Below the pieces are notes generated by a model. It made no database searches, was not told where the DNA came from, and saw only the letters and a program-made list of their open reading frames with translations. DNA of 64,000 nucleotides from Thiohalophilus sp046483665 (GTDB taxonomy: Bacteria; Pseudomonadota; Gammaproteobacteria; UBA6429; Thiohalophilaceae). Each line of letters begins with the position of its first letter. The stretch's first letter is position 1. Shown piece by piece: positions 1-8,545 of this stretch. Where the stretch lies: assembly GCF_046483665.1 (NCBI RefSeq), contig NZ_JAWOCR010000005.1, forward strand, positions 109,352-173,351. The letters are read 5' to 3'. Made by a program: the position numbers and the translations under genes.

Positions 1-944
1 ATGCGTGAGGTAATAATCACCGGGGTGACGCCGGGTTTGATCTCGTGTTTGATTGCATCCAGATCGTAGTTGGAGAGTACCACGCAGCCTTCACTGTCCA
101 GCGGCGGACGGCTGTAGAATTCGCGTTCGGTGCCGTGCAGCCAGATACCGTAACCGGTCTTGCCCTGTTTGCGATCCAGTTCGTTGGGATAGTTGACCGG
201 GAACGCCCCGATGCCATAACGTTCGGGCAGCTCTTCATCCGGGATCCAGTTGGTAACAAAGTAAACCCCTTCGGGGGTACGCAGATCGCCCCGCACCACC
301 TTGTTCCCCTGCTCGCGCCCGGTACTGACATAGTAATCCCGGACCAGGCGGGGCGGTTGTGCTTTCCCCTGTTGTTCGAACAGAAACAAGCGGTGGCGTG
401 ACTTGTCCACCACGATGGCATGCCCGACGTTGTCACTCAGAGTCAGGATCTGGCGCGGGATGCGGGCGTGCCGCTCCTTGTCGAGATGCACGCCCAGGCG
501 ATAATCGGCTTCCTGCTGCAGACCCTGCAGCACATCACGGGCCTCAGGGCTGAGACTGGCAAACAGACTGGCATCGCCGATGTCGCTGACCGGATGCCAT
601 TTCATCATGCGCAAATCGGCATAGATCATATGCGCCAGCTGGAAATTGGGGGCCCGTTGGCGCAACGCATCAAGCTCCCGTAGTGCCGCCTCCAGGTTAC
701 CGCTGCGGAAATAGATCAAGCCTTTTAACAGACTGGCTTCATGATCGGCGGGATGAACGGCCAGTCGTTCATCAAGATGAGACAGGGCCTTGCCCACCTG
801 CCGCTCCAGGCTCAGAGGGGCGCCCGGGTTTTCCCGCATGGCCAGATGCGCCAGCAGTGTCGGCTCCGCCTGCGCGGCGGCGGCTAGCAGCAGACTACCG
901 CCGAGCAGTAATCCGGTTAAAAAGCCATGGCGAAATATTGTCAA
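1..944 (-). CDS. L,D-transpeptidase (YkuD family), C-terminus beyond window
   Basis: Predicted periplasmic L,D-transpeptidase that makes 3-3 cross-links or attaches proteins to peptidoglycan. The minus-strand reading from a TTG at 944 gives a signal peptide (MTIFRHGFLTGLLLG, then A-rich to AQA), a helical region and a YkuD domain ending in YGIWLHGT ... DSEGCVVLS, which supplies the catalytic His and Cys. The frame runs off the window edge after about 314 codons. The TTG start overlaps the TGA stop of the upstream gene (TTGA), so the two are probably translationally coupled. The family assignment is firm; the exact reaction and substrate are inferred. Confidence 0.85.
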   Translation of the reverse strand, partial: MTIFRHGFLTGLLLGGSLLLAAAAQAEPTLLAHLAMRENPGAPLSLERQVGKALSHLDERLAVHPADHEASLLKGLIYFRSGNLEAALRELDALRQRAPNFQLAHMIYADLRMMKWHPVSDIGDASLFASLSPEARDVLQGLQQEADYRLGVHLDKERHARIPRQILTLSDNVGHAIVVDKSRHRLFLFEQQGKAQPPRLVRDYYVSTGREQGNKVVRGDLRTPEGVYFVTNWIPDEELPERYGIGAFPVNYPNELDRKQGKTGYGIWLHGTEREFYSRPPLDSEGCVVLSNYDLDAIKHEIKPGVTPVIITSR

Positions 945-1867
945 AGTGTAGTTTCCCGGCTGATTCGCCAGCCATTACTCTCCCGGCTGAGGATCAATTG
1001 TTTATGTGTAACGTCACCGTAAGTATCGGAACGGTATTTCTGGATAAATTTCACCACTGCCTGTTGCCCGGATTGCTCGGCAATACGCAGTTTGTCCAGT
1101 TCAACCCGAATCCATTCAGGGCGACTCAATCTTACCTGGCGCTGTTGTTCCCAGCCCTGACGAGTGAGGCCGTCGTCCGGGCGAAAATCCCTGGCATAAA
1201 ATGACAAGTAGTCCCCCACGTTCTGCGCAGACCAGGCCCGGGCCCAGTCGCGCACGGTCTGCTCGATAGCCGGTTCGCTCGGTGGCAACGGGATGGCCGG
1301 CGAAGGCTCGACAACTGCGGCCGTTTCAGCCACTTCGGCCTCTGGCGCTGCGGGGGCCCGGGCCGGGCGCGGCACCTCGGACAGGCTCAGGGTGGCCAGG
1401 CTAATATTCTGCTCGGGCACATCCACCCGCAACGCCTTGCCATAGGAAGCCCGGGCAATTTCCACATTCACTGCCTGCAGATTACGGTAAACCGCGGCAT
1501 AGGCCGGATCGATGTCAGTCAAAGCCTGCTCCAGCACCTGACTGGCCTGTGTCAGGCGTTCCTGCTCCACCAGTAACGCGGCCAGATTGTTGTAGGCCTC
1601 GATGCGTTGCGGATGGTGTTCGATCAATTGCCGGTAGGCGCGTTCCGCCCGCTCCTTCTGGGCCAGGGCGGTCAGCGCGCGGGCCCGAAGAAACAGCCCG
1701 TCGCCGTTGTCGGGAGCGTCTTTGAGCTGCTTGTCAATCAGGATCAATGCCTGTTCGGGCTGTCCCGTCTGCAACAGCAACTGCGCCTCGTCCAGCGTAC
1801 TGGCCGACAGGCCCGCCGAAAGGAACCACAACAGCGCACCGGTCGCCACTCTGAAATTCATCGTCAT
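941..1867 (-). CDS. TPR protein with C-terminal Cds6/NTF2-like domain
   Basis: About 308 residues. A signal peptide (MNFRVATGALLWFLSAGLSA) precedes several TPR-like helical pairs (residues ~25-140: 'EAQLLLQTGQPEQALILID', 'RAYRQLIEHHPQRIEAYNNLA'), a Pro/Ala-rich linker (~170-205) and a C-terminal NTF2/SnoaL-like domain ('VRDWARAWSAQNVGDYLSFY') of the kind annotated as the L,D-transpeptidase Cds6 family. It contains no YkuD catalytic motif. An AAGG 6-7 bases before the ATG at 1867 supports that start; a TTG at 1870 is also in frame. It overlaps the downstream transpeptidase by a few bases, so a partner or scaffold role for that enzyme is a reasonable inference. Confidence 0.8.
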   Translation of the reverse strand: MTMNFRVATGALLWFLSAGLSASTLDEAQLLLQTGQPEQALILIDKQLKDAPDNGDGLFLRARALTALAQKERAERAYRQLIEHHPQRIEAYNNLAALLVEQERLTQASQVLEQALTDIDPAYAAVYRNLQAVNVEIARASYGKALRVDVPEQNISLATLSLSEVPRPARAPAAPEAEVAETAAVVEPSPAIPLPPSEPAIEQTVRDWARAWSAQNVGDYLSFYARDFRPDDGLTRQGWEQQRQVRLSRPEWIRVELDKLRIAEQSGQQAVVKFIQKYRSDTYGDVTHKQLILSRESNGWRISRETTL

Positions 1868-1942
1868 CAATAACCTTGCATAAAAACTTTAATGATTATA
1901 ACAATTTACTGTGCCGCGGCAAGCCAAAGCGGCGGCATGGTT

Positions 1943-2968
1943 TCAGTCAGCACCGGGTAACGGCAGGCGCTCCATCAGATAACAGAGACAATCCTGGCGG
2001 ATAATCTCGGCATCCAGGGTCAGCATCGAGGGCATAACCGGCACCCGGGTATAAATCCCACCATCGCGCAGTTCGAAATAACGGCTGCTGACTTCATTGC
2101 CCTGTTCGTCGCGGGCATGCAGGGCCCGCTCGCAATCCGTCCGGAAGCGGCCGAAACAGGTGCCCGGCGGCAATTCGCTGAAGTTATAGTGATCGATAGC
2201 CGGACTGAGATCGATATCAGCCCGCTCATCGCCCACCGCGACCGAACACTGTTCCGGTACTTTGACCACTGCCACCGTATGAAACAGATCCACATCCTGC
2301 GGCGCTATCGCATGATCGGGAAACGCTGACAGATGCAGGACCGCTTCGACAAACTCAATCACATGCGCCACGCCTCGTGCATCATCGGGTTTGCCACATT
2401 CGATCGTGACCGCCGGACACAGCGAGGACATTGCCATCGAAAGTACCGTATCCGGCTTGAGAAAATAGACGACGGTACGACTGAACAGTGTTGCCAGATG
2501 CAGATATTCGTCCTGCAGACGATTAACGCAGGCGTAATGCGGGTTGGTCCCGGTGTTGTTGTGTATGTCGAGAGCGGCAAACAAGGGTTGCTGTTGTAAC
2601 CAGGCCAGTAGCTCACGCGCCATGGCATACTCGGCGCTCTCGCCGTCAGCTTGCCAGATCCGGTTATAGTCCACTTGTTGCGGGAGATGGCGCTGTCCCT
2701 GCGCCGCGGCTGAAACATTCCCAATGAACAGATACACACTGCGCGGCAGGCGAGTATATTTTTTCAGGATGGCGCGCATGGCATCCCAGCTGGTGGTCTC
2801 GTTACCATGTAACAGCACCGATACAAACAATGCGCGGGGATCCTCACCCGATAACCTGATCAGTGTCGGCCCGATTAACTGTTCATGCAGTCGTCGCGCG
2901 GGTAAATCCAGCAGGCCCGGCGGTATCGCCTCGAGATATGTCAGGTGGGGTTCAGAGGGACCATTCAT
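1943..2968 (-). CDS. Succinylglutamate desuccinylase/aspartoacylase-like M14 zinc hydrolase
   Basis: 341 residues. Zinc-ligand motifs of the AstE/AspA branch of M14 carboxypeptidases are visible: LHGNET (His and Glu) near the N-terminus and DIHNNTG (His) further on, with 'TIECGK' nearer the C-terminus. The open frame extends upstream into the preceding gene, but the ATG at 2968 has an AGGGAGAA ribosome site, gives the usual family length and leaves a 17-base overlap with the GCS2-type ligase gene. It probably hydrolyses an N-acyl amino acid or a small peptide amide. Pairing with the ligase suggests linked substrates, which is inference. Confidence 0.75.
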   Translation of the reverse strand: MNGPSEPHLTYLEAIPPGLLDLPARRLHEQLIGPTLIRLSGEDPRALFVSVLLHGNETTSWDAMRAILKKYTRLPRSVYLFIGNVSAAAQGQRHLPQQVDYNRIWQADGESAEYAMARELLAWLQQQPLFAALDIHNNTGTNPHYACVNRLQDEYLHLATLFSRTVVYFLKPDTVLSMAMSSLCPAVTIECGKPDDARGVAHVIEFVEAVLHLSAFPDHAIAPQDVDLFHTVAVVKVPEQCSVAVGDERADIDLSPAIDHYNFSELPPGTCFGRFRTDCERALHARDEQGNEVSSRYFELRDGGIYTRVPVMPSMLTLDAEIIRQDCLCYLMERLPLPGAD

Positions 2969-4385
2969 GAACCGGTTCTCCCTGTTGCTGACGTTCGAGA
3001 TAGGCGGCGGTGAGGGCACGCATATCCTTGCCATGTTGTTTGACATAATCGCGTTGCCAGCGGGCGCCGTTCTTGCCGCTCGCCACCCGTTGGGCGATAA
3101 CATCCAGATACCGGCGACTGTCCGATTCGGACACCCCCAGCTGCGCGAGCCCCTCCCGGGCCAGGGGCAATAATACTTTTTGAATCAGTTCACTGGCAGA
3201 CAGCTGTTTGTCCTCAAACCATTGTTGGCGGGCACGCAGACCGAGGCGGGCCGCGGCATAGAAATTGTCCCGTGCCCGATCGAAAGCCAGTTGCCTGCGC
3301 GGAGGAATCGGCATATTCGCCAGCGCGGTGACCGCGCCATAATAAAAAGCGGCATTGGCGATGGTATCGACCAGGGTCGGGCCCGCCGGCACTACCCGGT
3401 GCTCCACCCGCAGGTGCGGCGTCCCGTCTTCCTCAAAACCGATCAGCGGACGATTCCAGCGCCAGATCGTGCCGTTGTGCATGCGCAGATGAGCCAGTTG
3501 TTCGGGCGCCTCGCCCAGGTCCACCGGCAGCATGACCGGATAATGGGCCAGATTATCTTCGAAACACTCCATCAGCGATTGTTTGACATAGCCGTCGCCG
3601 AAGGTCACCCGGCGAATCGGACCGAAGCGGGCTGCATCATAGCCCCCCACAGCGACCGCCTGCTCGAAGACCGGAATGCGGCTTTCATCCCACAGGCTTT
3701 TACCGAACAGGAACGGCGAGTTGGCACTCAAGGCAACCATTGGCCCGGCGAGAATGATACTGGCGTTAAATAACGGTACCGCGTTTTGCGGTGTCAGCTT
3801 CAGATGTATCTGGAAGGAGGTTGCGGCCGATTCGAGCATCACATCACGATGCGTGACTCGCAAATGCTCCTCGCCATTGATATCCAGGACCAGAGGCTTG
3901 CCATGGCGCATGCGCACCACTTCCCGGTTCAGAGCCCGGTAACGTTGCATACGGGACATATTGGCCAGGGTCAGGGACTCATTCTCCACCGTCGGCAGAA
4001 TCCCGATCATGACGGCACGCGCATCCAGTGCCGCAGCAGTATCCCAGCAATGGCGCCAGGTTTCGGTCAACTCGGTATGCATGGCGGTGAAGACTTCACC
4101 GGCCAGATAACGCGGGGTACTGTTGACCTCGAAATTAAAACTGGCCAGCTCCGGCGAGGCCAGCGGGGTATCCAGGCGTTTGAGAAACGCTTCGTTAATC
4201 GGCGCCGGCTGCAATTGTTCATCCACCAGCCAGGCTTCGAGCTCGAAGCCGCCCTGCGCTTCGGTCGTTGCCAGCCTCCCTTCCTGCAACCAGTTTCGGA
4301 GCAGAGCGGTTTCCTGTTGCAGGCGTTGTTCGAAGCGGGCGTAATCCTGTGCATCGAACTGGCTGCTGTGTATCTCTTCACCCAT
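2952..4385 (-). CDS. Glutamate-cysteine ligase family protein (GCS2 type)
   Basis: 477 residues, a full-length member of the GCS2/carboxylate-amine ligase fold. Recognisable segments are 'GGFELEAWLVD' (the Glu-rich nucleotide/metal strand), 'SFNFEVNSTP', 'ALSANSPFLFGK' and 'LRVEHRVVPAGPT'. Such enzymes join an amino acid to the gamma-carboxylate of glutamate using ATP; glutathione synthesis is possible but not proven, because several GCS2 paralogues act on other amines. AAGGA precedes the ATG. It lies 5 bases behind murU and overlaps the M14 hydrolase gene, so it belongs to one minus-strand operon. Confidence 0.8.
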   Translation of the reverse strand: MGEEIHSSQFDAQDYARFEQRLQQETALLRNWLQEGRLATTEAQGGFELEAWLVDEQLQPAPINEAFLKRLDTPLASPELASFNFEVNSTPRYLAGEVFTAMHTELTETWRHCWDTAAALDARAVMIGILPTVENESLTLANMSRMQRYRALNREVVRMRHGKPLVLDINGEEHLRVTHRDVMLESAATSFQIHLKLTPQNAVPLFNASIILAGPMVALSANSPFLFGKSLWDESRIPVFEQAVAVGGYDAARFGPIRRVTFGDGYVKQSLMECFEDNLAHYPVMLPVDLGEAPEQLAHLRMHNGTIWRWNRPLIGFEEDGTPHLRVEHRVVPAGPTLVDTIANAAFYYGAVTALANMPIPPRRQLAFDRARDNFYAAARLGLRARQQWFEDKQLSASELIQKVLLPLAREGLAQLGVSESDSRRYLDVIAQRVASGKNGARWQRDYVKQHGKDMRALTAAYLERQQQGEPVHEWSL

Positions 4386-4390
4386 TGTCC

Positions 4391-5050
4391 TTATCCACTA
4401 CCCAGTTGTGCATCCAGTTCGGCCAGTCTTTGCGGCGTACCGATATCCCGCCATTGCCCTGAATAATACTCCCCGCTCACCTTGCCCTCTCGCATGGCCT
4501 CGCGCAATAACGGCCCCAGTGGTCGCACCCCCGGCGCCAGATCGGCAAACAGCCCGGCCCGATAAACCCCGATGCCGCTGAAGGTCAGACGCGGTTCGTG
4601 TTGTTCATCCAGATGATGATCCCGCAGACCAAAATCCCCTTGCGGATGATGGGGCGGATTATCCACCATCACCAGATGGGCCAGCCCTTCGGGATCGACG
4701 GGCAACTGTGTCATGGGATAGTCGGTCCAGATATCGGCGTTGAGCGCGATAAACACCTCGTCCAGCCATGGCAGGGCCTGGATGATGCCGCCGGCGGTCT
4801 CCAGCGCGGTGGCTTCGTGCGAATAATGCAATGCCACACCATAATGTTCTCCCTTGCCCAGGGTGGTCTCGATCTGCGCGCCCAGCCAGGCATGATTGAT
4901 CACGATCTCCTCGATTCCCGCGGCGGCCAGTGCCTCGATATGATATTCGATCAACGCCTTGCCACCGGCCTGTAATAAAGGTTTGGGACAGGTATCGGTC
5001 AATGGCCGCATACGCTCGCCACGACCGGCGGCCAGGATCATCGCTTTCAT
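4391..5050 (-). CDS. murU: N-acetylmuramate alpha-1-phosphate uridylyltransferase
   Basis: 219 residues. Makes UDP-MurNAc from UTP and MurNAc-1-phosphate in the cytosolic peptidoglycan recycling bypass that avoids de novo MurA/MurB synthesis. The N-terminal nucleotidyltransferase signature MILAAGRGERMRPLT and 'PKPLLQAGGKALIEYHI', plus 'ALNADIWTD', are clear, and the length is normal for MurU. Its ATG overlaps the amgK stop (ATGA). The adjacent kinase amgK and the divergent lptD-surA genes reproduce the Pseudomonas arrangement, which makes MurU far more likely than another sugar nucleotidyltransferase. Confidence 0.9.
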   Translation of the reverse strand: MKAMILAAGRGERMRPLTDTCPKPLLQAGGKALIEYHIEALAAAGIEEIVINHAWLGAQIETTLGKGEHYGVALHYSHEATALETAGGIIQALPWLDEVFIALNADIWTDYPMTQLPVDPEGLAHLVMVDNPPHHPQGDFGLRDHHLDEQHEPRLTFSGIGVYRAGLFADLAPGVRPLGPLLREAMREGKVSGEYYSGQWRDIGTPQRLAELDAQLGSG

Positions 5051-6057
5051 GCCAACACACTCCGCGGCGTAATCTGATCCAGTCGCCGGGGCACATCCAG
5101 GCTTTGCAACAGTTCGGCAAACCCGGACAGCTCGGCATAGTCGTCCATGATCTGCAGAACATAGCCGAGCGTGCGCGGAATATCGGCCAGATAACCGGGC
5201 TTGGCGTCACGATAGTTCAATCGCGCAAAGATGCCGCTGGCTTTGAGATGGCGCTGTAGCCCCATCAGATCGAACCAGCGCAAAAACTGATCGGGGCTCA
5301 CCCCTGATTCAACAATCCCGATCTGTTGCGCACGCTGCAAATAGTCCCGCACCCACTGTTCGATGCGCGGACGAGGCCAGGCGATATAACAATCGCGCAA
5401 CAGGGAAACGAGATCGTAGCTGACCGGACCGTGGACCGTGTCCTGGAAATCGATCACCCCGGGGTTGGGCTCACTCAGCAAAAGATTACGCGAATGATAA
5501 TCGCGATGCACGATCACCCGGGGCTGTTCCAGTGCCACATCGGCCAGATACTCAAAGCTCTCCTTCAGAATCGCCTGCTGTTGCGCGTCCAGTTCCAATC
5601 CCAGATGCCGTTGCAAATACCAGTCCGAAAACAGCTGCATTTCCTGCAACAAGAGGTCCCGATCGTAGTCGGGCAACCAGCCAGGGGCCGGATGTTGTTG
5701 CAGCTGTAGCAGGGCCTCCAGGGCAGCCCCATACAGGGCATCGACGTTGTTCTCGTTCAATGCCGGCAGGTACAGGCGCGTACCCAGATCGCTCAGTTGC
5801 AAAAAACCCTGTTCGATGTCCTGCGCCATTATCCGCGGGACATGCAGTCCCGCCGCGCTCATCAAACCGGCGACCCGGATAAAGGGAGCGGTGTCTTCCT
5901 TTTCCGGTGGCGCATCCATGACGATGAAACTCTGCCCGTCATGCTGAATGCGAAAATAGCGCCGGAAACTGGCGTCGGCGGAAGCCGGTTCCAGGCGGTA
6001 GTGGTGATAGCCCTGCGTGGCCAGCCACTGTTCGAGTTGCTGCAAGCGTGTATCCAA
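5047..6057 (-). CDS. amgK: N-acetylmuramate/N-acetylglucosamine anomeric kinase
   Basis: About 336 residues of an aminoglycoside phosphotransferase-like kinase that phosphorylates recycled MurNAc or GlcNAc at C1, supplying MurU. Visible motifs are 'ASFRRYFRI' and 'FIVMDAPPEKED' in the N-lobe, the catalytic loop 'VIVHRDYHSRNLL' and the metal-binding 'GVIDFQDTVHGP'. No ATG lies near the expected start; TTG at 6057 gives the usual N-terminus, with an AGGC-type site upstream. The frame remains open to 6120, so the start is uncertain. It overlaps murU by 4 bases and is divergent from lptD. Confidence 0.88.
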   Translation of the reverse strand: MDTRLQQLEQWLATQGYHHYRLEPASADASFRRYFRIQHDGQSFIVMDAPPEKEDTAPFIRVAGLMSAAGLHVPRIMAQDIEQGFLQLSDLGTRLYLPALNENNVDALYGAALEALLQLQQHPAPGWLPDYDRDLLLQEMQLFSDWYLQRHLGLELDAQQQAILKESFEYLADVALEQPRVIVHRDYHSRNLLLSEPNPGVIDFQDTVHGPVSYDLVSLLRDCYIAWPRPRIEQWVRDYLQRAQQIGIVESGVSPDQFLRWFDLMGLQRHLKASGIFARLNYRDAKPGYLADIPRTLGYVLQIMDDYAELSGFAELLQSLDVPRRLDQITPRSVLA

Positions 6058-6172
6058 AACAGTTTGCCTTTTGCCTCTGCCAGGGCGAAGTATACCGGTT
6101 GTCGACGAGCCGGGCCGCACTGCAAGCGCATTTAGCGTTAACCGGGCCTGGGGTGTTCAACGGATGAGCATG

Positions 6173-6178
6173 TATAAT
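6173..6178 (+). promoter_or_regulatory. Consensus -10 hexamer upstream of lptD
   Basis: A perfect TATAAT lies 66 bases before the lptD start, in the 186-bp gap between the divergent amgK and lptD genes. No good -35 box is present at 16-18 bp spacing (GTTCAA at 6155 is too close), and I see no clear sigma-E motif. Promoter use is therefore plausible but unproven. Confidence 0.35.
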
Positions 6179-6243
6179 GTCAACATATCATAACCCGACC
6201 GCCCGGCGCGGCATTACAACCGACTCGCAATCCCGAGGCCATC

Positions 6244-8457
6244 TTGCGTCAATCCGTTTGTCACTCCTGCTTCTGTCATCCGCGGCGCCTGCGCCCCGGG
6301 TTACTGGCGGTCATACTCTGTGCCAGTGCGTCGGCCGGGGCGCAGACCGTGGTGCCCCCGGCTGAGGTAACGGGCGGAACGGGGAGCGAAACAACCGGCG
6401 GACTCTGCCCACCCGCCAGTCACGCCCCCCTGCCCCGGGTGGAAGGCGATCCGGGTGACCCTCGCACTCACATCGAAGCCGATAACGCCGACATCAGTCT
6501 CGAATCGGTCAGCGTGTTTCGCGGCGCGGTCGTGGTGCGCCGGGGGCTTCGCCAGTTAATGGCGGATCGGGTCGAGTATGATCGCCAGCGGGATACCGCC
6601 CACGCCGAAGGCAATGTGCGGCTGCTACAGGACGATCTGCTGATTACCGGGGCCGAGGCGGACATGGATATGGCCGCCGGCACCGGCGAAATCAGCGAAG
6701 CCACCTATCGTACCGCCGGCAACAAGCAGGGGCAGGCCGACACCCTCCGGATTCTGGACAAGTACCGTACCGAACTGGATAACGCCACCTATACTACCTG
6801 TGATATCGGTGATCCCGACTGGCTGTTAAGCGCCGGTCACATCATGCTCGATAACGAAACCCGCCAGGGTTCGGCGAGCCACGTGGTGGTTCGCTTCAAG
6901 GACGTCCCGTTTCTGTATCTGCCCTACATGCGGTTTCCCATTGGCGACGAACGGTTAAGCGGTCTGCTCTATCCCTCGATTGGCGATTCGGATCAACACG
7001 GTACGCGGGTGATTGTTCCGTATTACTGGAACATCGCCCCGCAAATGGATGCGACACTCACGCTCGATCACATGAGTCGCCGCGGGACCATGTTGCAAAC
7101 CGAGTTCCGTTATATGACGCAGAACAACGAAGGCCAGCTGGACTGGCATTATCTGCCCGACGACGAGCTGTACGGAGAGGATCGCGAACGCATCCGCTGG
7201 CAACACGAGGGACGGGCCGATGCCGGCTGGAACGGGCAGGTCGATTACAACTCGGTTGCCGACACCGATCACCTGTTCGATTTTGGTGACGATCTCAATG
7301 CCACCAGCACCACCCACCTGCAACGTCGGGGTCAGCTGGTCTACAACGCCGCCCGCTGGCAGTTCACCTCCCTGGCCCAGAGTCATCAGGTCATCAAAGG
7401 CAACGAAACCTATCAACGCCTGCCGCAACTGGGGCTGAGCTCCCGCCTGCCGCAACGGAACAATACACTCAATTACCAGTTCAATGCCCGGTGGGTCGAG
7501 TTTGCCCATCGCGATGCACCGACGGTGCCCGAAGGCAGCCGGCTGGCCGTAGAGCCATCGGTCAGCCTGCCGCTGCGCACGGTCTACGGTTTCGCCGAAC
7601 CGAAGTTATCTCTGCATTACACCCACTACGATCTGGAACCGCAGACCATCAGCACTGAACCCGAGCTGACCCGCACGGTGCCGATTTTCAGCCTCAACAG
7701 CGGGCTGTTTTTTGAGCGCGATACCCGCATCGGCGGCACCGATCTGCTGCACACGCTCGAACCGCAACTGTTTTATGCCTACATCCCCTATCGGAATCAA
7801 AGCGATATTCCGGTATTCGACAGCGCCTTTCGCAGTTTCAATATTAACGACCCGTTTCGCGCCGACCGTTTCGACGGGGCCGATCGCATCGGCGATACCA
7901 ACCACCTGACCGCGGCGCTCACCACCCGCCTGTTGAATCAGCAAACGGGACAGGAAATGCTGATGGCCCGGCTGGCACAGGTTTTCTATTTCGAGGATCG
8001 CCAGGTCACGCTGGACGACGATGTGACCAACACCCGGCAACGCTCGGATATCATTGGTGAATTTGACCTGCGGCCCAATAACCGCTGGGCTTTCGACAGC
8101 GATGTCACCTGGTCGCCGCAGGATGACGAGATTACCGTCGGTAATGCCCGGCTGCGTTACTCGCCGTGGGACAGCCTGTCGCTGGCCGCGGCCTACCGCT
8201 TTCAGCAGGACCGGCTGGAGACCCGCGAGGCGGGCTTTAACTGGCGGCTCAATCCCCGCTGGAGGTTTCATGGCCGGCAACTGTATGACCTGCAAAACCA
8301 GCGGGAACTCGAATCGCTTCTGGGCCTGCGTTACGACAGCTGCTGCTGGGGGTTGAGCCTCGAGGCCGGCCAGCGTTTTATCAGCAGCAACCGCCCCGAG
8401 GAGAACACCCTGTTGCTCGTTCTGGAGCTCAAGGGACTGGCCAGCTTCGGCGAGTAA
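6244..8457 (+). CDS. lptD: LPS assembly outer-membrane protein LptD
   Basis: 737 residues. Outer-membrane beta-barrel that inserts lipopolysaccharide into the outer leaflet together with LptE. After a signal region (to about AGA-QT) comes the periplasmic OstA/jellyroll domain ('THIEADNADISLESVSVFRGAVVVRRG'), then the LptD barrel ('PYYWNIAPQMDATLTLDHMSRRGTMLQTEFRYM'). The four conserved disulfide cysteines are present: C55, C186 and the pair C700-C701. There is no ATG; TTG at 6244 has a GAGG site 5 bases upstream, and an in-frame stop closes the frame at 6175. First gene of lptD-surA-pdxA-rsmA. Confidence 0.95.
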   Translation: MRQSVCHSCFCHPRRLRPGLLAVILCASASAGAQTVVPPAEVTGGTGSETTGGLCPPASHAPLPRVEGDPGDPRTHIEADNADISLESVSVFRGAVVVRRGLRQLMADRVEYDRQRDTAHAEGNVRLLQDDLLITGAEADMDMAAGTGEISEATYRTAGNKQGQADTLRILDKYRTELDNATYTTCDIGDPDWLLSAGHIMLDNETRQGSASHVVVRFKDVPFLYLPYMRFPIGDERLSGLLYPSIGDSDQHGTRVIVPYYWNIAPQMDATLTLDHMSRRGTMLQTEFRYMTQNNEGQLDWHYLPDDELYGEDRERIRWQHEGRADAGWNGQVDYNSVADTDHLFDFGDDLNATSTTHLQRRGQLVYNAARWQFTSLAQSHQVIKGNETYQRLPQLGLSSRLPQRNNTLNYQFNARWVEFAHRDAPTVPEGSRLAVEPSVSLPLRTVYGFAEPKLSLHYTHYDLEPQTISTEPELTRTVPIFSLNSGLFFERDTRIGGTDLLHTLEPQLFYAYIPYRNQSDIPVFDSAFRSFNINDPFRADRFDGADRIGDTNHLTAALTTRLLNQQTGQEMLMARLAQVFYFEDRQVTLDDDVTNTRQRSDIIGEFDLRPNNRWAFDSDVTWSPQDDEITVGNARLRYSPWDSLSLAAAYRFQQDRLETREAGFNWRLNPRWRFHGRQLYDLQNQRELESLLGLRYDSCCWGLSLEAGQRFISSNRPEENTLLLVLELKGLASFGE

Positions 8458-8545
8458 CCGTCACGCCGGATAGCGGAATCCTGGCATCGGATGGGCCCGC
8501 CTGTGTTATGCTTGTCGGCCTGTTGTTAACCGCTTGTCCCGTATC

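Noticed and set aside
3180..3773. Plus-strand 197-codon frame opposite the GCS2 gene
   Set aside because: Shadow of a well-supported minus-strand gene; the protein looks like antisense translation.
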